A stretch of DNA of 64,000 nt from Aminithiophilus ramosus. GTDB lineage: Bacteria > Synergistota > Synergistia > Synergistales > Aminithiophilaceae. This document shows, piece by piece, positions 35,064 to 44,681 of the stretch. The notes beneath the pieces are model-generated. The model made no database searches and was not told where the DNA came from. It saw only the letters and a program-made list of their open reading frames with translations. The translations under genes and the position numbers were made by a program. The stretch spans positions 1,517,453 through 1,581,452 of the forward strand of contig NZ_CP072943.1 of NCBI RefSeq assembly GCF_018069705.1, read 5' to 3'. How positions within the stretch are numbered: position 1 is the stretch's first letter; every line of letters begins with the position of its first letter.

Positions 35064-37718
35064 TCAGGAGCGACTGAGACTCTCGATATTTTCTCTGTAA
35101 CGCCGAAGGAGTTTCTCCGCTTCGGCAAGACGGGAACGCTCCTCATCGACGACTTCCTGTGGAGCTCGGGCGAGAAATTTTTCGTTTTCCAACTTTCCCC
35201 GGCTCCGATCCATGTCTTTGTGGACTTTCTCGATCTCCTGGCCTAAACGGGCAATTTCACTTTCGACATCGAGCAGGCCTTCCGCTTCGAGGTAAATCTC
35301 GCCGAAGGGAAGGACCGCCGAGAGTGACCGCGCCGGCCGTCCCGCCTCGGGGCAGCGGAAGACGACCGTCTCGACGCGGGCCAAAAGGGCCAGCAGATCG
35401 GCATTTTCCTGGAACAGGCGTCTCCGGCTCTCTTCGTGAAGGGAGATAAGGACGCGGGGAACCGTCTGCGTCGGAGGCAAACCTGCCTCGGCCCGGAGGT
35501 TTCGGACGCTGCGCAGGGCTTCCTGCAGGAGGGCCATGTCGGAGAGGGCTCCTTCGTCGACGGAGCCGGCGCTCTCCGGCCAGGGTTCCAGATCAAGAGC
35601 CTTGGCGCCGAAACCGAAACCCTGCCACAGTTCATCCGTCACGAAAGGAACGATGGGATGGAGGAGACGAAGGACGACATGAAAGATACGGCGCAGCACG
35701 AGACGGCTGCTGGCCTGTCTCGCCGGCCCCTCGTCGCCTCGGAGAGCGGGCTTGACAAGCTCAAGGTACCAATCGCAAAGCTCTCCCCAGACGAAATCAT
35801 AAAGAGACCGAGCGGCTTCACTGAAAAAGTAACCGTCGAGGTGACGTGAAACGGCCTCGGTGACGGCGTCGAGGCGGGTCAGAATCCAGCGGTCATGAAG
35901 TCGCAACGGCCCTTCGACGGGAGCGGCCTTTCCTTCCATATCCGCAAGATTCATCAGGGCAAAACGGGAGGCGTTCCAGAGTTTGTTCAGGAAGAAACGG
36001 TAGGTCTCGATCCTCTTGGCGTTGAGGAAGATGTCCCGTCCCTGAACGGTGAGAGCCGTCAAGGTCAGGCGGAGGGAATCGGCGCCGCTCTCGTCGATGA
36101 TATCGAGGGGGTCGATGACGTTGCCCTTAGACTTGCTCATCTTCTGTCCCTTTTCGTCGCGTACGAGGGCGTGGATGTAGACGTCATGGAAGGGAACGTC
36201 GTCCATGCACTTGAGGCCCATCATGATCATCCGGGAGACCCAGAAGAAGATGATATCGAAGCCGGTGACGAGAACGGACGTCGGGTAATAGTAAGCCAGG
36301 TCCTTGGTCTTCTCCGGCCAGCCGAGAGTGGAAAAAGGCCAAAGGGCGCTGGAAAACCAGGTATCGAGAACATCGTTGTCTTGGGTGATGGAAGAAGAGC
36401 CGCAGGCCTCGCAGACCGTCGGTTCTCCCTCGGAGACGGTGACGTGACCGCAATCGGCACAGTACCAAGCTGGTATGCGATGTCCCCACCAGAGCTGGCG
36501 GGAGATGCACCAATCGCGGATGTTTTCCATCCACTGGTAGTAGGTGTTGACCCACTGATCGGGAATCCAGCTGATTCGTCCCTCGCGGACAGCCTCGACG
36601 CCGGCGTCGGCCAAGGGCTTGGCACGGACGAACCACTGCTCAGAAAGATAGGGTTCGACGACGCAGTGGCAACGGTAGCAGTGCCCCACGGAGTTGAGGT
36701 GATCCTCAACCTTGACGAGAAATCCCTGGGCTTCCAGTTTCTCGACGACGGCCCTGCGGGCCTCGAACCGATCAAGCCCTCGGAAGGTTCCGGCCTGGTC
36801 GTTCATGATGCCCTTGTCGTCGATGACCTGAATCGCCTCCAGGTGATGACGTTGGCCGACGAGGAAATCATTGGGGTCATGAGCCGGCGTGATTTTCACG
36901 CACCCCGTTCCGAAGGCGGGGTCGACCATGTTGTCCTCGATGACGGGGATATCGCGGTCGACCAGAGGGACGCGAACGATTCTCCCCTTGTAGGCGGCGT
37001 TTCGCTCGTCTCGGGGATGGATGGCGATGGCTACGTCGCCCAGAATCGTCTCGGGACGGGTCGTTGCCACGACGATACGGCCCTCTCCGTCGACAAAGGG
37101 ATAGGCCACGTGATAGAGCTTGCCCGCCCCCTCTTCATGTTCCACTTCGAGGTCGGACAGGGCCGTGTGACAGCGAGGGCACCAGTTGATGATGTATTTT
37201 CCCCGGTAGATGAGGTCCTCCCTGTAGAGACGGACGAAAACGCTTTTGACGGCCTGGGAAAGCCCCTCATCCATGGTGAAGCGTTCACGACGCCAGTCAC
37301 AGGAGGCCCCGATCTTCTTCTGCTGGCTGATGATGCGGCTGCCATACTGTTCTTTCCACTGCCAGACTCTTTCGACGAAGGCCTCTCGGCCCAGATCGTG
37401 GCGCGTCAGTCCCTCCGTGGCAATCTGACGCTCGACGACGTTCTGCGTCGCGATGCCGGCATGGTCCGTTCCGGGGAGCCAAAGGACATTGAATCCCTTC
37501 ATGCGTTTGTAGCGGCAAAGGACATCTTGAAGAGTTTCGTCGAGAGCGTGACCCATATGGAGAGATCCCGTCACGTTAGGCGGGGGAATGACGATACAGA
37601 AAGGTTCTTTCGTTTCGTCGACGTCGGAATCGAAAAGTCCCTTATCGAGCCACAACTGATACCATTTGTCCTCGATGGGTTTGGGATCGTAATTTTTCGA
37701 CAGATTCTCTCTGATCAC
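35064..37718 (-). CDS. valS: Valyl-tRNA synthetase
   Basis: Class I synthetase of 884 residues. The N-terminal ATP motif is PPPNVTGSLHMGHALDETLQ and the second is KMSKSKGN. The editing domain has TTRPETILGD, and a zinc knuckle (CADCGHVTVS, CEACGSSS) and a C-terminal coiled-coil arm (about 815-884) are present. GTG start at 37718, eight bases after GAGGAGG. The 52-base leader gap to engB is too short for a T-box. Confidence 0.98.
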   Translation of the reverse strand: MIRENLSKNYDPKPIEDKWYQLWLDKGLFDSDVDETKEPFCIVIPPPNVTGSLHMGHALDETLQDVLCRYKRMKGFNVLWLPGTDHAGIATQNVVERQIATEGLTRHDLGREAFVERVWQWKEQYGSRIISQQKKIGASCDWRRERFTMDEGLSQAVKSVFVRLYREDLIYRGKYIINWCPRCHTALSDLEVEHEEGAGKLYHVAYPFVDGEGRIVVATTRPETILGDVAIAIHPRDERNAAYKGRIVRVPLVDRDIPVIEDNMVDPAFGTGCVKITPAHDPNDFLVGQRHHLEAIQVIDDKGIMNDQAGTFRGLDRFEARRAVVEKLEAQGFLVKVEDHLNSVGHCYRCHCVVEPYLSEQWFVRAKPLADAGVEAVREGRISWIPDQWVNTYYQWMENIRDWCISRQLWWGHRIPAWYCADCGHVTVSEGEPTVCEACGSSSITQDNDVLDTWFSSALWPFSTLGWPEKTKDLAYYYPTSVLVTGFDIIFFWVSRMIMMGLKCMDDVPFHDVYIHALVRDEKGQKMSKSKGNVIDPLDIIDESGADSLRLTLTALTVQGRDIFLNAKRIETYRFFLNKLWNASRFALMNLADMEGKAAPVEGPLRLHDRWILTRLDAVTEAVSRHLDGYFFSEAARSLYDFVWGELCDWYLELVKPALRGDEGPARQASSRLVLRRIFHVVLRLLHPIVPFVTDELWQGFGFGAKALDLEPWPESAGSVDEGALSDMALLQEALRSVRNLRAEAGLPPTQTVPRVLISLHEESRRRLFQENADLLALLARVETVVFRCPEAGRPARSLSAVLPFGEIYLEAEGLLDVESEIARLGQEIEKVHKDMDRSRGKLENEKFLARAPQEVVDEERSRLAEAEKLLRRYRENIESLSRS

Positions 37719-37770
37719 AGGTCGGACCTCCTCGGGTCAGGTCGTTGATGACAGGCGATCTCTCTTTGCG

Positions 37771-38370
37771 TCACTGAGGCCGGGATTCGGCGACGATTCC
37801 CTCGATGAAGGAGCGGAGCTCCTCTATGCCCGTTCGGTCCGTTCCGGAGACCAGTAGCGGCTCGGTCAGGGAGAAAAAACCGGCCTTGTGGTAAGCGGCC
37901 AACACCGATTTGCGCCTGCCTCGGCTGATCTTGTCCACTTTGGTGAAAACGAGCTGAACCGGGAGGCCGATCCGGTTGGTCCACTCCTGAAGATGGCGGT
38001 CGTTCTCCAGGAGGCCGTGGCGAAAATCGACGAGCTGGATGGAGAGGAGAAGGCTCTCCCTGTCGGCGAGGTAAGACTCGATGAGCTTCTGCCATCGAGC
38101 CCTCTCTTTTTGGCACCGGGAGGCAAATCCGTAACCGGGGAGGTCGACGAGCCGGAAAGGCCGGGCATGACGTACATCGAAAAAGTTGATGCTGCTCGTC
38201 TTGCCCGGTGTCCCACTCACGTGGGCCAACCGACGCCCCATCAGGGCATTCAACAGTGTCGACTTGCCCACGTTGGACCGTCCGAGAAAGGCGATTTCGG
38301 GCACCGTTGCGTCGGGGAACTGATCGGGAAGGAAGGCCGTGGCGAGCAGTTCAGCCTGCCATGCGCTCAC
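37771..38370 (-). CDS. engB: Ribosome biogenesis GTPase EngB/YsxC
   Basis: TrmE-Era-like GTPase required for 50S assembly. 199 residues. G1 GRSNVGKST, G2/G3 region GTPGKTSSINFF and DLPGYGFA, and G4 FTKVDK are intact. The GTG start overlaps the lon stop (GTGA), and the order lon-engB is common. Confidence 0.96.
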   Translation of the reverse strand: MSAWQAELLATAFLPDQFPDATVPEIAFLGRSNVGKSTLLNALMGRRLAHVSGTPGKTSSINFFDVRHARPFRLVDLPGYGFASRCQKERARWQKLIESYLADRESLLLSIQLVDFRHGLLENDRHLQEWTNRIGLPVQLVFTKVDKISRGRRKSVLAAYHKAGFFSLTEPLLVSGTDRTGIEELRSFIEGIVAESRPQ

Positions 38371-40715
38371 GGCAGATCTCCGACGGCAAGGGCGAACCGA
38401 AAGACCTCGTCGACGGAATCGACGAAATGAAAGGCCATTCCCCGATGAACCCAGCGGGGAAGCTCACCGATGTCTTCCCTGTTGGCCTGCGGAAGGATGA
38501 CATTCATGATTCCCTGTCGTCTGGCGGCCAGGACCTTCTCACGAACGCCTCCGATGGGCAAGACTCGTCCCAGAAGGGTCAGCTCCCCCGTCATCGCCAC
38601 ATCGCAGCGTATGGGACGTCCGGTGAAGGCCGAGGCGATGGCAAGGGCCATGGTGACTCCGGCCGAGGGACCGTCCTTGGGGATGGCTCCCTCGGGTACG
38701 TGCAGATGGAGGTCCAACTCCTCCCAGGGGACGGATGTCTTGCCCAGCAGCTCGGCATGGGACTTGAGACACCCAAGTGCCGTCTTGGCCGATTCCTGCA
38801 TGATCTCGCCCAAATTACCCGTCAGAGTGATCTGTCCCTTCCCCTTGAGCTTGACGGCTTCGATGACAAGAACATCGCCGCCCGATTCCGTCCATGCCAG
38901 TCCGATAGAGGCCCCGACGGTCGGAACATGAGGAATGTCGGGGCGATGGGATTTTGCCGTCCCCAAGAAATGGACCAGTCTGTCGGCCCCGATTTTCACG
39001 GGCCGTTTCACGGAGCGGCTCCCCTCGTCGGTCTCGACCAGCAGGCGCGTCACCTTACGGGCGATCTTGGCAAGTTGGCGTTCCAGGTTGCGAACGCCGG
39101 CCTCTCTCGTATATTCGGAAATGATGCGCTCCAGGGCGGCCTCGCTGAGGGAGAAATCTCCTTCGGTAAGGCCATGCTCGCGGAGTACACGGGGTAGGAG
39201 ATGACGACGGACGATATGTTTTTTCTCCTCGGCCACGTAGCCCGAGACGGAAATCGTCTCCATTCGGTCCAGGAGAGCCTTGGGAATGGAATGGGTGGCA
39301 TTGGCCGTCGTCACGAAAAGAACGCGGCTCAGGTCGAAGGGAACCTCGAGATAGTGATCGGTGAAATGATCATTCTGCTCAGGATCGAGGACCTCAAGAA
39401 GAGCCGCGGCCGGATCGCCTCGAAAATCGGCCCCGACCTTGTCGATCTCGTCCAGGAGAAGAACGGGATTGCGCGTCCCCGCCTGATGGATTTTCTGGAT
39501 GATCCGTCCCGGAAGGGCCCCCACGTAGGTGCGGCGATGGCCTCTGATTTCGGCCTCGTCACGCATGCCGCCAAGGGACATCTGGGCGAACTGGCGATTC
39601 AGGGCTCGGGCGACGGAGCGGGCCAGTGAGGTCTTGCCCACGCCCGGAGGGCCGACGAGACAGAGGACCTGTCCTTTCATCTCCTGCCCCGCCATTTTCC
39701 TCGAGGCCAGAAACTCCAGAATCCGGTCCTTGACCTCCGTCAGACCGTAATGATCCTCGTCGAGGACCTTAGAGGCCAGGCCGATATCGAGATGATCACG
39801 GCTCTGCTTCTGCCAGGGCAGGGAGGTCAGCCAATCGAGGTAGGTCCGTACCACCGTCGCCTCGGCCGACATGGAGGGCATTTTCGCCAGGCGATCGATC
39901 TCCTTTGTCGCCTTCTTTTGAACCTCGGCGGGCATTTTGGCCTTGCGGACCTTCTGGACGAATTCTTCCTTTTCGCTCATCCCGTCGCCCTGCCCCAGCT
40001 CGTCCTGGATGACGCGAAGCTGCTCTTTGAGGTAATACTCGCGCTGGCCTTTCTCCATCTCCTGGCGAACGCGATCGTGAATATCGTGCTCCAGCTCGAG
40101 AATATCCGTCTCGCGAAGGAGAAGTTTCAGAAGAGCCTCGAGTCGCTCTTCGGCCGAGGGCATCTCGAGAAGGGCCTGCTTTTCCGGAACCTTGAGTACC
40201 ATGTGAGAGGCCACCAGGTCGGCGACGAGGCCCATTCCCTCGGCCGAGAGGACGGACATAAGGACCTCGGCGGGAATTCTGGGGTGCAGTGTCACATAAC
40301 GTTCGAAATGTTCCACGACGCTGCGCCGCATCGCCTCAAGAACATCGGTGACCTCTTCGGACTCGACGATTCCCTCGAGGTCAGCGACGTAGAGGTCATC
40401 CTCGAGGCGGAGGCTCTCGACACGACAGCGACAGAGCCCCTCGACGAGGATCTTCGTCGTCCCGTCAGGAAGGCGGGCCATCTGAAGGATATTGCAGAGC
40501 GTTCCGACCTCGTGCAGATCGTCTTCGGTAGGGTCATCGTCGATCATCTGTCTCTGAGCCACCACGAAAAGGCGCTTTTCCCGCAGCATGGCCTGTTCGA
40601 GAGCCTTCAAGGAGCGGGGCCTCCCGACATAAAGCGGAGCGATGACACCCGGGAAAAGCACGAGATCCCGGACAGGGAGAACCGGCGTCCTTTCGCTCCG
40701 AGAGAGAGGCTCCAT
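38367..40715 (-). CDS. lon: ATP-dependent protease Lon
   Basis: AAA+ serine protease. 782 residues: N-terminal substrate domain (LPVRDLVLFPGVIAPLYVGR), central coiled coil, Walker A GPPGVGKTS, Walker B VLLLDEIDKVG, and C-terminal protease domain with PKDGPSAGVTMALA holding the catalytic serine; the lysine lies further on in REKVLAARRQG. It follows clpX by three bases, and the tig-clpP-clpX-lon order makes one protein-quality-control operon. Confidence 0.98.
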   Translation of the reverse strand: MEPLSRSERTPVLPVRDLVLFPGVIAPLYVGRPRSLKALEQAMLREKRLFVVAQRQMIDDDPTEDDLHEVGTLCNILQMARLPDGTTKILVEGLCRCRVESLRLEDDLYVADLEGIVESEEVTDVLEAMRRSVVEHFERYVTLHPRIPAEVLMSVLSAEGMGLVADLVASHMVLKVPEKQALLEMPSAEERLEALLKLLLRETDILELEHDIHDRVRQEMEKGQREYYLKEQLRVIQDELGQGDGMSEKEEFVQKVRKAKMPAEVQKKATKEIDRLAKMPSMSAEATVVRTYLDWLTSLPWQKQSRDHLDIGLASKVLDEDHYGLTEVKDRILEFLASRKMAGQEMKGQVLCLVGPPGVGKTSLARSVARALNRQFAQMSLGGMRDEAEIRGHRRTYVGALPGRIIQKIHQAGTRNPVLLLDEIDKVGADFRGDPAAALLEVLDPEQNDHFTDHYLEVPFDLSRVLFVTTANATHSIPKALLDRMETISVSGYVAEEKKHIVRRHLLPRVLREHGLTEGDFSLSEAALERIISEYTREAGVRNLERQLAKIARKVTRLLVETDEGSRSVKRPVKIGADRLVHFLGTAKSHRPDIPHVPTVGASIGLAWTESGGDVLVIEAVKLKGKGQITLTGNLGEIMQESAKTALGCLKSHAELLGKTSVPWEELDLHLHVPEGAIPKDGPSAGVTMALAIASAFTGRPIRCDVAMTGELTLLGRVLPIGGVREKVLAARRQGIMNVILPQANREDIGELPRWVHRGMAFHFVDSVDEVFRFALAVGDLP

Positions 40716-40718
40716 CGA

Positions 40719-42002
40719 TCAGGCGACCTCCTCGTCGGACTTGAATGAAAAAAGGGCCTTGCCCGTCCCCTCAATCACTTCGTCTGTGATCGTCACTTTC
40801 GCAAGTTGTTCCGCCTTGCCGGGCAAATCGAACATCACGTCGAGCATGACGTTCTCCAAGATGGACCGCAGACCCCGGGCACCCGTATTTCGGGCGGCAG
40901 CCTTTTTCGCCGTCATCCGGAGAGCACTCTCCGTGAATTCGAGATCGACGCCCTCTAGACGGAAAAGCTTGCGGTATTGCTGAACCAGGGCATTCTTGGG
41001 TTCGAGAAGGATACGGATCAGATCGTCCTCGGAAAGCCCTTCAAGGGCGGCGATGATGGGGAGGCGACCGATGAATTCCGGGATGAAACCAAAGGCCATC
41101 AAGTCCTCTGGCGAAGTTTGCTGCAGCAGCTCGTAACGGTCCTTTTTGGCATGTGAAAGGACTTGACCGCCAAAACCGATGACCTTTTTGTTAACCCTTC
41201 GGGCCACCACGTCTTCCAGCCCGTCAAAAGCCCCGCCACAGATAAAAAGAATGTTTTTAGTGTCGATTTGGATGAATTCCTGATAAGGGTGCTTGCGCCC
41301 CCCCTTGGGAGGCACATTGGCCACCGTTCCCTCGAGAATGCGCAAGAGAGCCTGCTGAACGCCCTCTCCGGAGACATCGCGGGTAATCGACGTCGATTCC
41401 GATTTGCGGGTGATCTTGTCGATTTCATCGACGTAGATGATTCCCCTCTGGGCGGCGGCCACATCATAATCGGCGGCCTGCAGGAGGCGGACAAGGATGT
41501 TCTCCACGTCCTCGCCCACGTAGCCGGCCTCGGTCAAAGTCGTGGCGTCAGCCATGGCGAAAGGCACTTTCAACAGACGCGCCAGAGTCTGGGCCAGAAG
41601 CGTTTTACCGCAGCCCGTCGGTCCCAGAAGGAGAACGTTGCTTTTCTGCAGCTCCACTTCATCTTCTTCGATCGGCTGGGTTATCCGCTTGAAATGATTG
41701 TACACGGCAACGGAAAGGACCTTCTTCGCTTGGTCCTGACCGATGGCGTAGCGATCGAGAAAAGCCTTGATCTCGGCCGGCCGGGGCATCTCCTCGATAA
41801 CGGGTTCGACCACGCCCGGAGCGGCACCGGCCTGATCTCCCTCTTTCAGAATCAACGTGCAGAGATGGACACATTCGTTGCAGATATAAACGCCTGGCCC
41901 AGCAATCAGCTTCAGGACTTCGTCCTGCCCCTTGCCGCAGAAGGAGCAGCGGACGCCTCGTCGTTTCCCGTCGTTACTGTCTCCGCCCTCAAAGCGAAAC
42001 AT
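40719..42002 (-). CDS. clpX: ATP-dependent Clp protease ATPase subunit ClpX
   Basis: Unfoldase partner of ClpP. 427 residues. The N-terminal Cys4 zinc domain is [11 protein letters not shown] with ICNECV. Walker A is [15 protein letters not shown], Walker B is [10 protein letters not shown], and the pore loop region (GYVGEDVE) and ClpP-contact IGF (KVIGFGG) are present. ATG at 42002 with AGGAGG seven bases upstream. The 135-base gap to clpP holds a candidate stem (CTTCCCTAGGGGCT region) but no gene. Confidence 0.98.
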   Translation of the reverse strand: MFRFEGGDSNDGKRRGVRCSFCGKGQDEVLKLIAGPGVYICNECVHLCTLILKEGDQAGAAPGVVEPVIEEMPRPAEIKAFLDRYAIGQDQAKKVLSVAVYNHFKRITQPIEEDEVELQKSNVLLLGPTGCGKTLLAQTLARLLKVPFAMADATTLTEAGYVGEDVENILVRLLQAADYDVAAAQRGIIYVDEIDKITRKSESTSITRDVSGEGVQQALLRILEGTVANVPPKGGRKHPYQEFIQIDTKNILFICGGAFDGLEDVVARRVNKKVIGFGGQVLSHAKKDRYELLQQTSPEDLMAFGFIPEFIGRLPIIAALEGLSEDDLIRILLEPKNALVQQYRKLFRLEGVDLEFTESALRMTAKKAAARNTGARGLRSILENVMLDVMFDLPGKAEQLAKVTITDEVIEGTGKALFSFKSDEEVA

Positions 42003-42137
42003 CGGCGTACCTCCTCATCGCAGGGGTCCTCCGGAGGGACACAACCCGGAGGACGGATGCGGATAAAGGGGAGCCCCTAGGGAAGCTCCCCTACCTGTCA
42101 TAAAAAAGGCAAGTCCCCACTGGAGGAGACGGTGCCC

Positions 42138-42716
42138 TCAACGATTCTCGATGATTCTGTCAATAAGGCCGTAAGTCACGGCCTCCTCGGCAGACATGAA
42201 ATTATCCCGGTCCGTGTCGATCTGGATTTTGTCCATCGACTGCCCCGTATGGTGGCAGAGGATCTCGTTGAGTCGCTGCCGTGCCCGAATAATTTCCCTG
42301 GCCTGAATTTCGATATCAGCCGCCTGACCGCGAGCGCCCCCCAAGGGCTGATGGATCATGACGCGGGCGTTGGGAAGGGCGATACGCTTCCCCTTCGCAC
42401 CTCCGGCCAGAAGGACGGCGGCCATGCTGGCGGCCTGTCCGATGCAGATCGTCGAGATGGGGCACTTGACGTACTGCATTGTGTCGTAAATGGCCAAACC
42501 GGAGGTGATGACCCCACCGGGGCTATTGATATAGAGACTCACGTCTTTATCGGGATCTTCACTCTCCAGGAAAAGAAGCTGCGCGACGACCACATTGGCC
42601 AGATGATCGTCGATCTCGTCTCCCAAAAAAATAATGCGGTCCTTGAGAAGACGGCTGTAGATGTCGTAGGAACGCTCGCCCCGGCCCGTCTGTTCAACGA
42701 CATAGGGAATCAACAT
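42138..42716 (-). CDS. clpP: ATP-dependent Clp protease proteolytic subunit ClpP
   Basis: 192 residues, mature-size serine peptidase. Nucleophile in [15 protein letters not shown], histidine in [10 protein letters not shown], and the catalytic aspartate in TDRDNFMS. N-terminus [20 protein letters not shown] is typical. ATG at 42716 behind GGAGGAGG, 29 bases after tig. Confidence 0.98.
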   Translation of the reverse strand: MLIPYVVEQTGRGERSYDIYSRLLKDRIIFLGDEIDDHLANVVVAQLLFLESEDPDKDVSLYINSPGGVITSGLAIYDTMQYVKCPISTICIGQAASMAAVLLAGGAKGKRIALPNARVMIHQPLGGARGQAADIEIQAREIIRARQRLNEILCHHTGQSMDKIQIDTDRDNFMSAEEAVTYGLIDRIIENR

Positions 42717-42745
42717 CGCGACTCATCCTCCTCCAGCGGCAACGG

Positions 42746-44092
42746 TCAGGCCTCCGGCCCCTCCGCAGAAGCGGGAGTCTCGACCTCTTTGAAAGTGATT
42801 TTCGAAAGCAGATGATCCACCGTCTTGCGGACGCGGACGCGATGGACGATTTCGTTGAGGCGATCGGCGTCTTTCGCGAGGAAACTCTTGAGCTGCTTCG
42901 GTTCCACCTTGAAGGAACGGGCCATGGCATCAATCTCGGCATCAAGGTCTTCCGTTTCAACGGAAAGGCCCGATTCTTCGGCGAAGCTATCGAGGACTAG
43001 CGTCTGCTTGACGATCCAGGCCGCCCTTTTTCTCGTGGACTCATCGAATTTCGATCGTTCGAGGTTGTTCTGAGCCAGATAGGCGTCGAGGGAGAGATTC
43101 TTCTCCTCTTTTAGCTTGTCCTCCTCTCGTTTGACGATGGCCTCGAATTCCTGTTCGACGAGGCTATCAGGAAGATCGACGGAAGAAAGCTCGACGAACT
43201 TGGCTACGGCGGCAGAACGCTTCATCTCGGTGCGCTCCTGCTCCATTTGCTCCTGCAGGCGCAAAGCGATCATCTCGCGGAAAGCCTCTATCGAGGTGAT
43301 CGCATCGCTGCCCGTCACTTTTTGGATAAACTCGCTGTCTACCTCGGGAAGAAAGGGTTCCTTGACGGCCTTGACGTTGAAGAGGTAGCGGACGGTTCTC
43401 CCGGCGACTTTCTCGTCAGGGTAGTCATCGGCGAGGGCGATAGAGACTTCCACCTCATCACCAGCGGCCCTGCCCAGCAATCCCTCGCGAATCTCGGGTC
43501 GAAGAGCCGGAGCGGACAGATCCAGAAGGGTATTCTCCTCGTTCCCGCTCTCCTCCGGCCCGTCGGCACCGACGATTGTCGTTTTGTAGGAGACGTCGAC
43601 GGCATGATGGGCTTCGACGGCCCCATCAACGACGTTGTACTGGACCTCTTTGCGCCGAAGCTCCATAATCGTCTCGTCGACCATGGACTCCCCGAAGGCG
43701 ACGGAGGGAATCTCCACCTCAAGGGACGAGAGGTCAGCCTGAGTCACCTCTGGGCGAACCTCGACAGTCAAAGTCAACTCCAGAGGATGGCCCTCCTGGA
43801 TCGCGCCCAGTTTCAGATGAGGTTCAGCGATGGGATCAAGCCCATACTCCTCGACGATCTCCCGAAGAGCGGCGGGAATGACACGCTCAAGGGTCTCCCC
43901 CTGGATCGCATCTTTACCCATATAGAGTTCCAGGACGCGACGGGGTACTCGGCCTTTCCGGAAACCCTTGATGTTGGCCTTCTCGGAGAGTTCCCGCAAC
44001 GTCTCCCGGAGAGCGTGTTCAAACGCGTCTGCTTCTATTTCTGCCTTGATCGTGACGATGTTCCTCTCCTGGGAGAGAAGCTCACTCTTCAC
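42746..44092 (-). CDS. tig: Trigger factor
   Basis: Ribosome-associated chaperone and prolyl isomerase. 448 residues. The ribosome-binding N-terminal domain includes GFRKGRVPRRVLE (signature loop). The FKBP-like middle domain is degenerate in the family-typical way (about 150-240), and the C-terminal helical domain ends the protein. GTG start at 44092 behind AAAGGGG. First gene of the tig-clpP-clpX-lon operon. Confidence 0.95.
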   Translation of the reverse strand: MKSELLSQERNIVTIKAEIEADAFEHALRETLRELSEKANIKGFRKGRVPRRVLELYMGKDAIQGETLERVIPAALREIVEEYGLDPIAEPHLKLGAIQEGHPLELTLTVEVRPEVTQADLSSLEVEIPSVAFGESMVDETIMELRRKEVQYNVVDGAVEAHHAVDVSYKTTIVGADGPEESGNEENTLLDLSAPALRPEIREGLLGRAAGDEVEVSIALADDYPDEKVAGRTVRYLFNVKAVKEPFLPEVDSEFIQKVTGSDAITSIEAFREMIALRLQEQMEQERTEMKRSAAVAKFVELSSVDLPDSLVEQEFEAIVKREEDKLKEEKNLSLDAYLAQNNLERSKFDESTRKRAAWIVKQTLVLDSFAEESGLSVETEDLDAEIDAMARSFKVEPKQLKSFLAKDADRLNEIVHRVRVRKTVDHLLSKITFKEVETPASAEGPEA

Positions 44093-44139
44093 CTGGTGAC
44101 AACCCCTTTCGGACCTCTTATCGCACGCCTAACCAGCGA

Positions 44140-44145
44140 AGTATA
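44140..44145 (-). promoter_or_regulatory. Probable -10 box of tig operon
   Basis: TATACT on the minus strand about 50 bases before the tig start, downstream of the tRNA terminator. The -35 region is not consensus, so only the -10 is called. Confidence 0.4.
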
Positions 44146-44212
44146 ACACAGGACATGATCCAAGGAACAGGCGGAGACCTGTGATTTGACGCTGAACGCC
44201 GAGGAAACACAC

Positions 44213-44239
44213 AAAAGAGAGGCCTCCGAGAGCCTCTCT
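44213..44239 (-). terminator. Terminator of the tRNA-Lys/tRNA-Leu operon
   Basis: AGAGAGGC and GCCTCTCT arms around an eight-base loop, followed by TTTTGTG on the minus strand. It lies about 40 bases after tRNA-Leu. Confidence 0.75.
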
Positions 44240-44280
44240 GTCTGGCCTGAAAACGCGCCACCGGATATACGCTCCGGAAC

Positions 44281-44365
44281 TGGTGCGAAGGAGGGGACTC
44301 GAACCCCTACGGCCTAAGCCACTGGATCCTAAGTCCAGCGTGTCTACCAGTTCCACCACCCTCGC
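44281..44365 (-). tRNA. tRNA-Leu (anticodon TAG)
   Basis: 85 bases including an encoded CCA. Acceptor GCGAGGG pairs with CCTTCGC with one G-U pair. The anticodon stem is CTGGA/TCCAG with loop CTTAGGA, and there is a class II variable arm. It is followed by a terminator and preceded by tRNA-Lys 11 bases upstream. Confidence 0.95.
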
Positions 44366-44376
44366 ACTCAAAAAAT

Positions 44377-44452
44377 TGGTGGACCATACAGGACTCGAAC
44401 CTGTAACACCCTGATTAAGAGTCAGGTGCTCTACCAATTGAGCTAATGGTCC
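44377..44452 (-). tRNA. tRNA-Lys (anticodon CTT), copy 1
   Basis: 76 bases with encoded CCA. Acceptor GGACCAT/ATGGTCC, anticodon stem CCTGA/TCAGG with loop CTCTTAA. The mature sequence is identical to the copy at 46690-46765. Driven by the promoter at 44511-44539. Confidence 0.96.
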
Positions 44453-44510
44453 ACTGAAGGGCGAGCCGCCCGCCGCTGATGGAAAGGACGATCCAACGCC
44501 GGACTAGGGC

Positions 44511-44539
44511 ATTATAGAGTGGTGCAAGGCCTCTGTCCA
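44511..44539 (-). promoter_or_regulatory. Promoter of tRNA-Lys/tRNA-Leu operon
   Basis: -35 TGGACA (44534-44539), 17-base spacer, -10 TATAAT (44511-44516) on the minus strand, about 60 bases before tRNA-Lys. It is close to full consensus, as expected for stable RNA. Confidence 0.8.
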
Positions 44540-44681
44540 TAGGACCATAGACTCATCGACTGCTCCATCATGGCGTTCCTCTCGCCGAGCTTCGACCGCG
44601 TCCTCTCCGTGATCCGACCTGCGAGCCAGACGCTCTTCCCCCCGCCGGTGACCGATCGAGCCTCGTTACGGCGAGGCCCCC

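Noticed and set aside
35895..37748. Long open frame antisense to valS
   Set aside because: Shadow of valS codon bias; no protein family features.
37719..37770. T-box riboswitch before valS
   Set aside because: The 52-base gap after valS's start cannot hold one, and no specifier or antiterminator elements are present.
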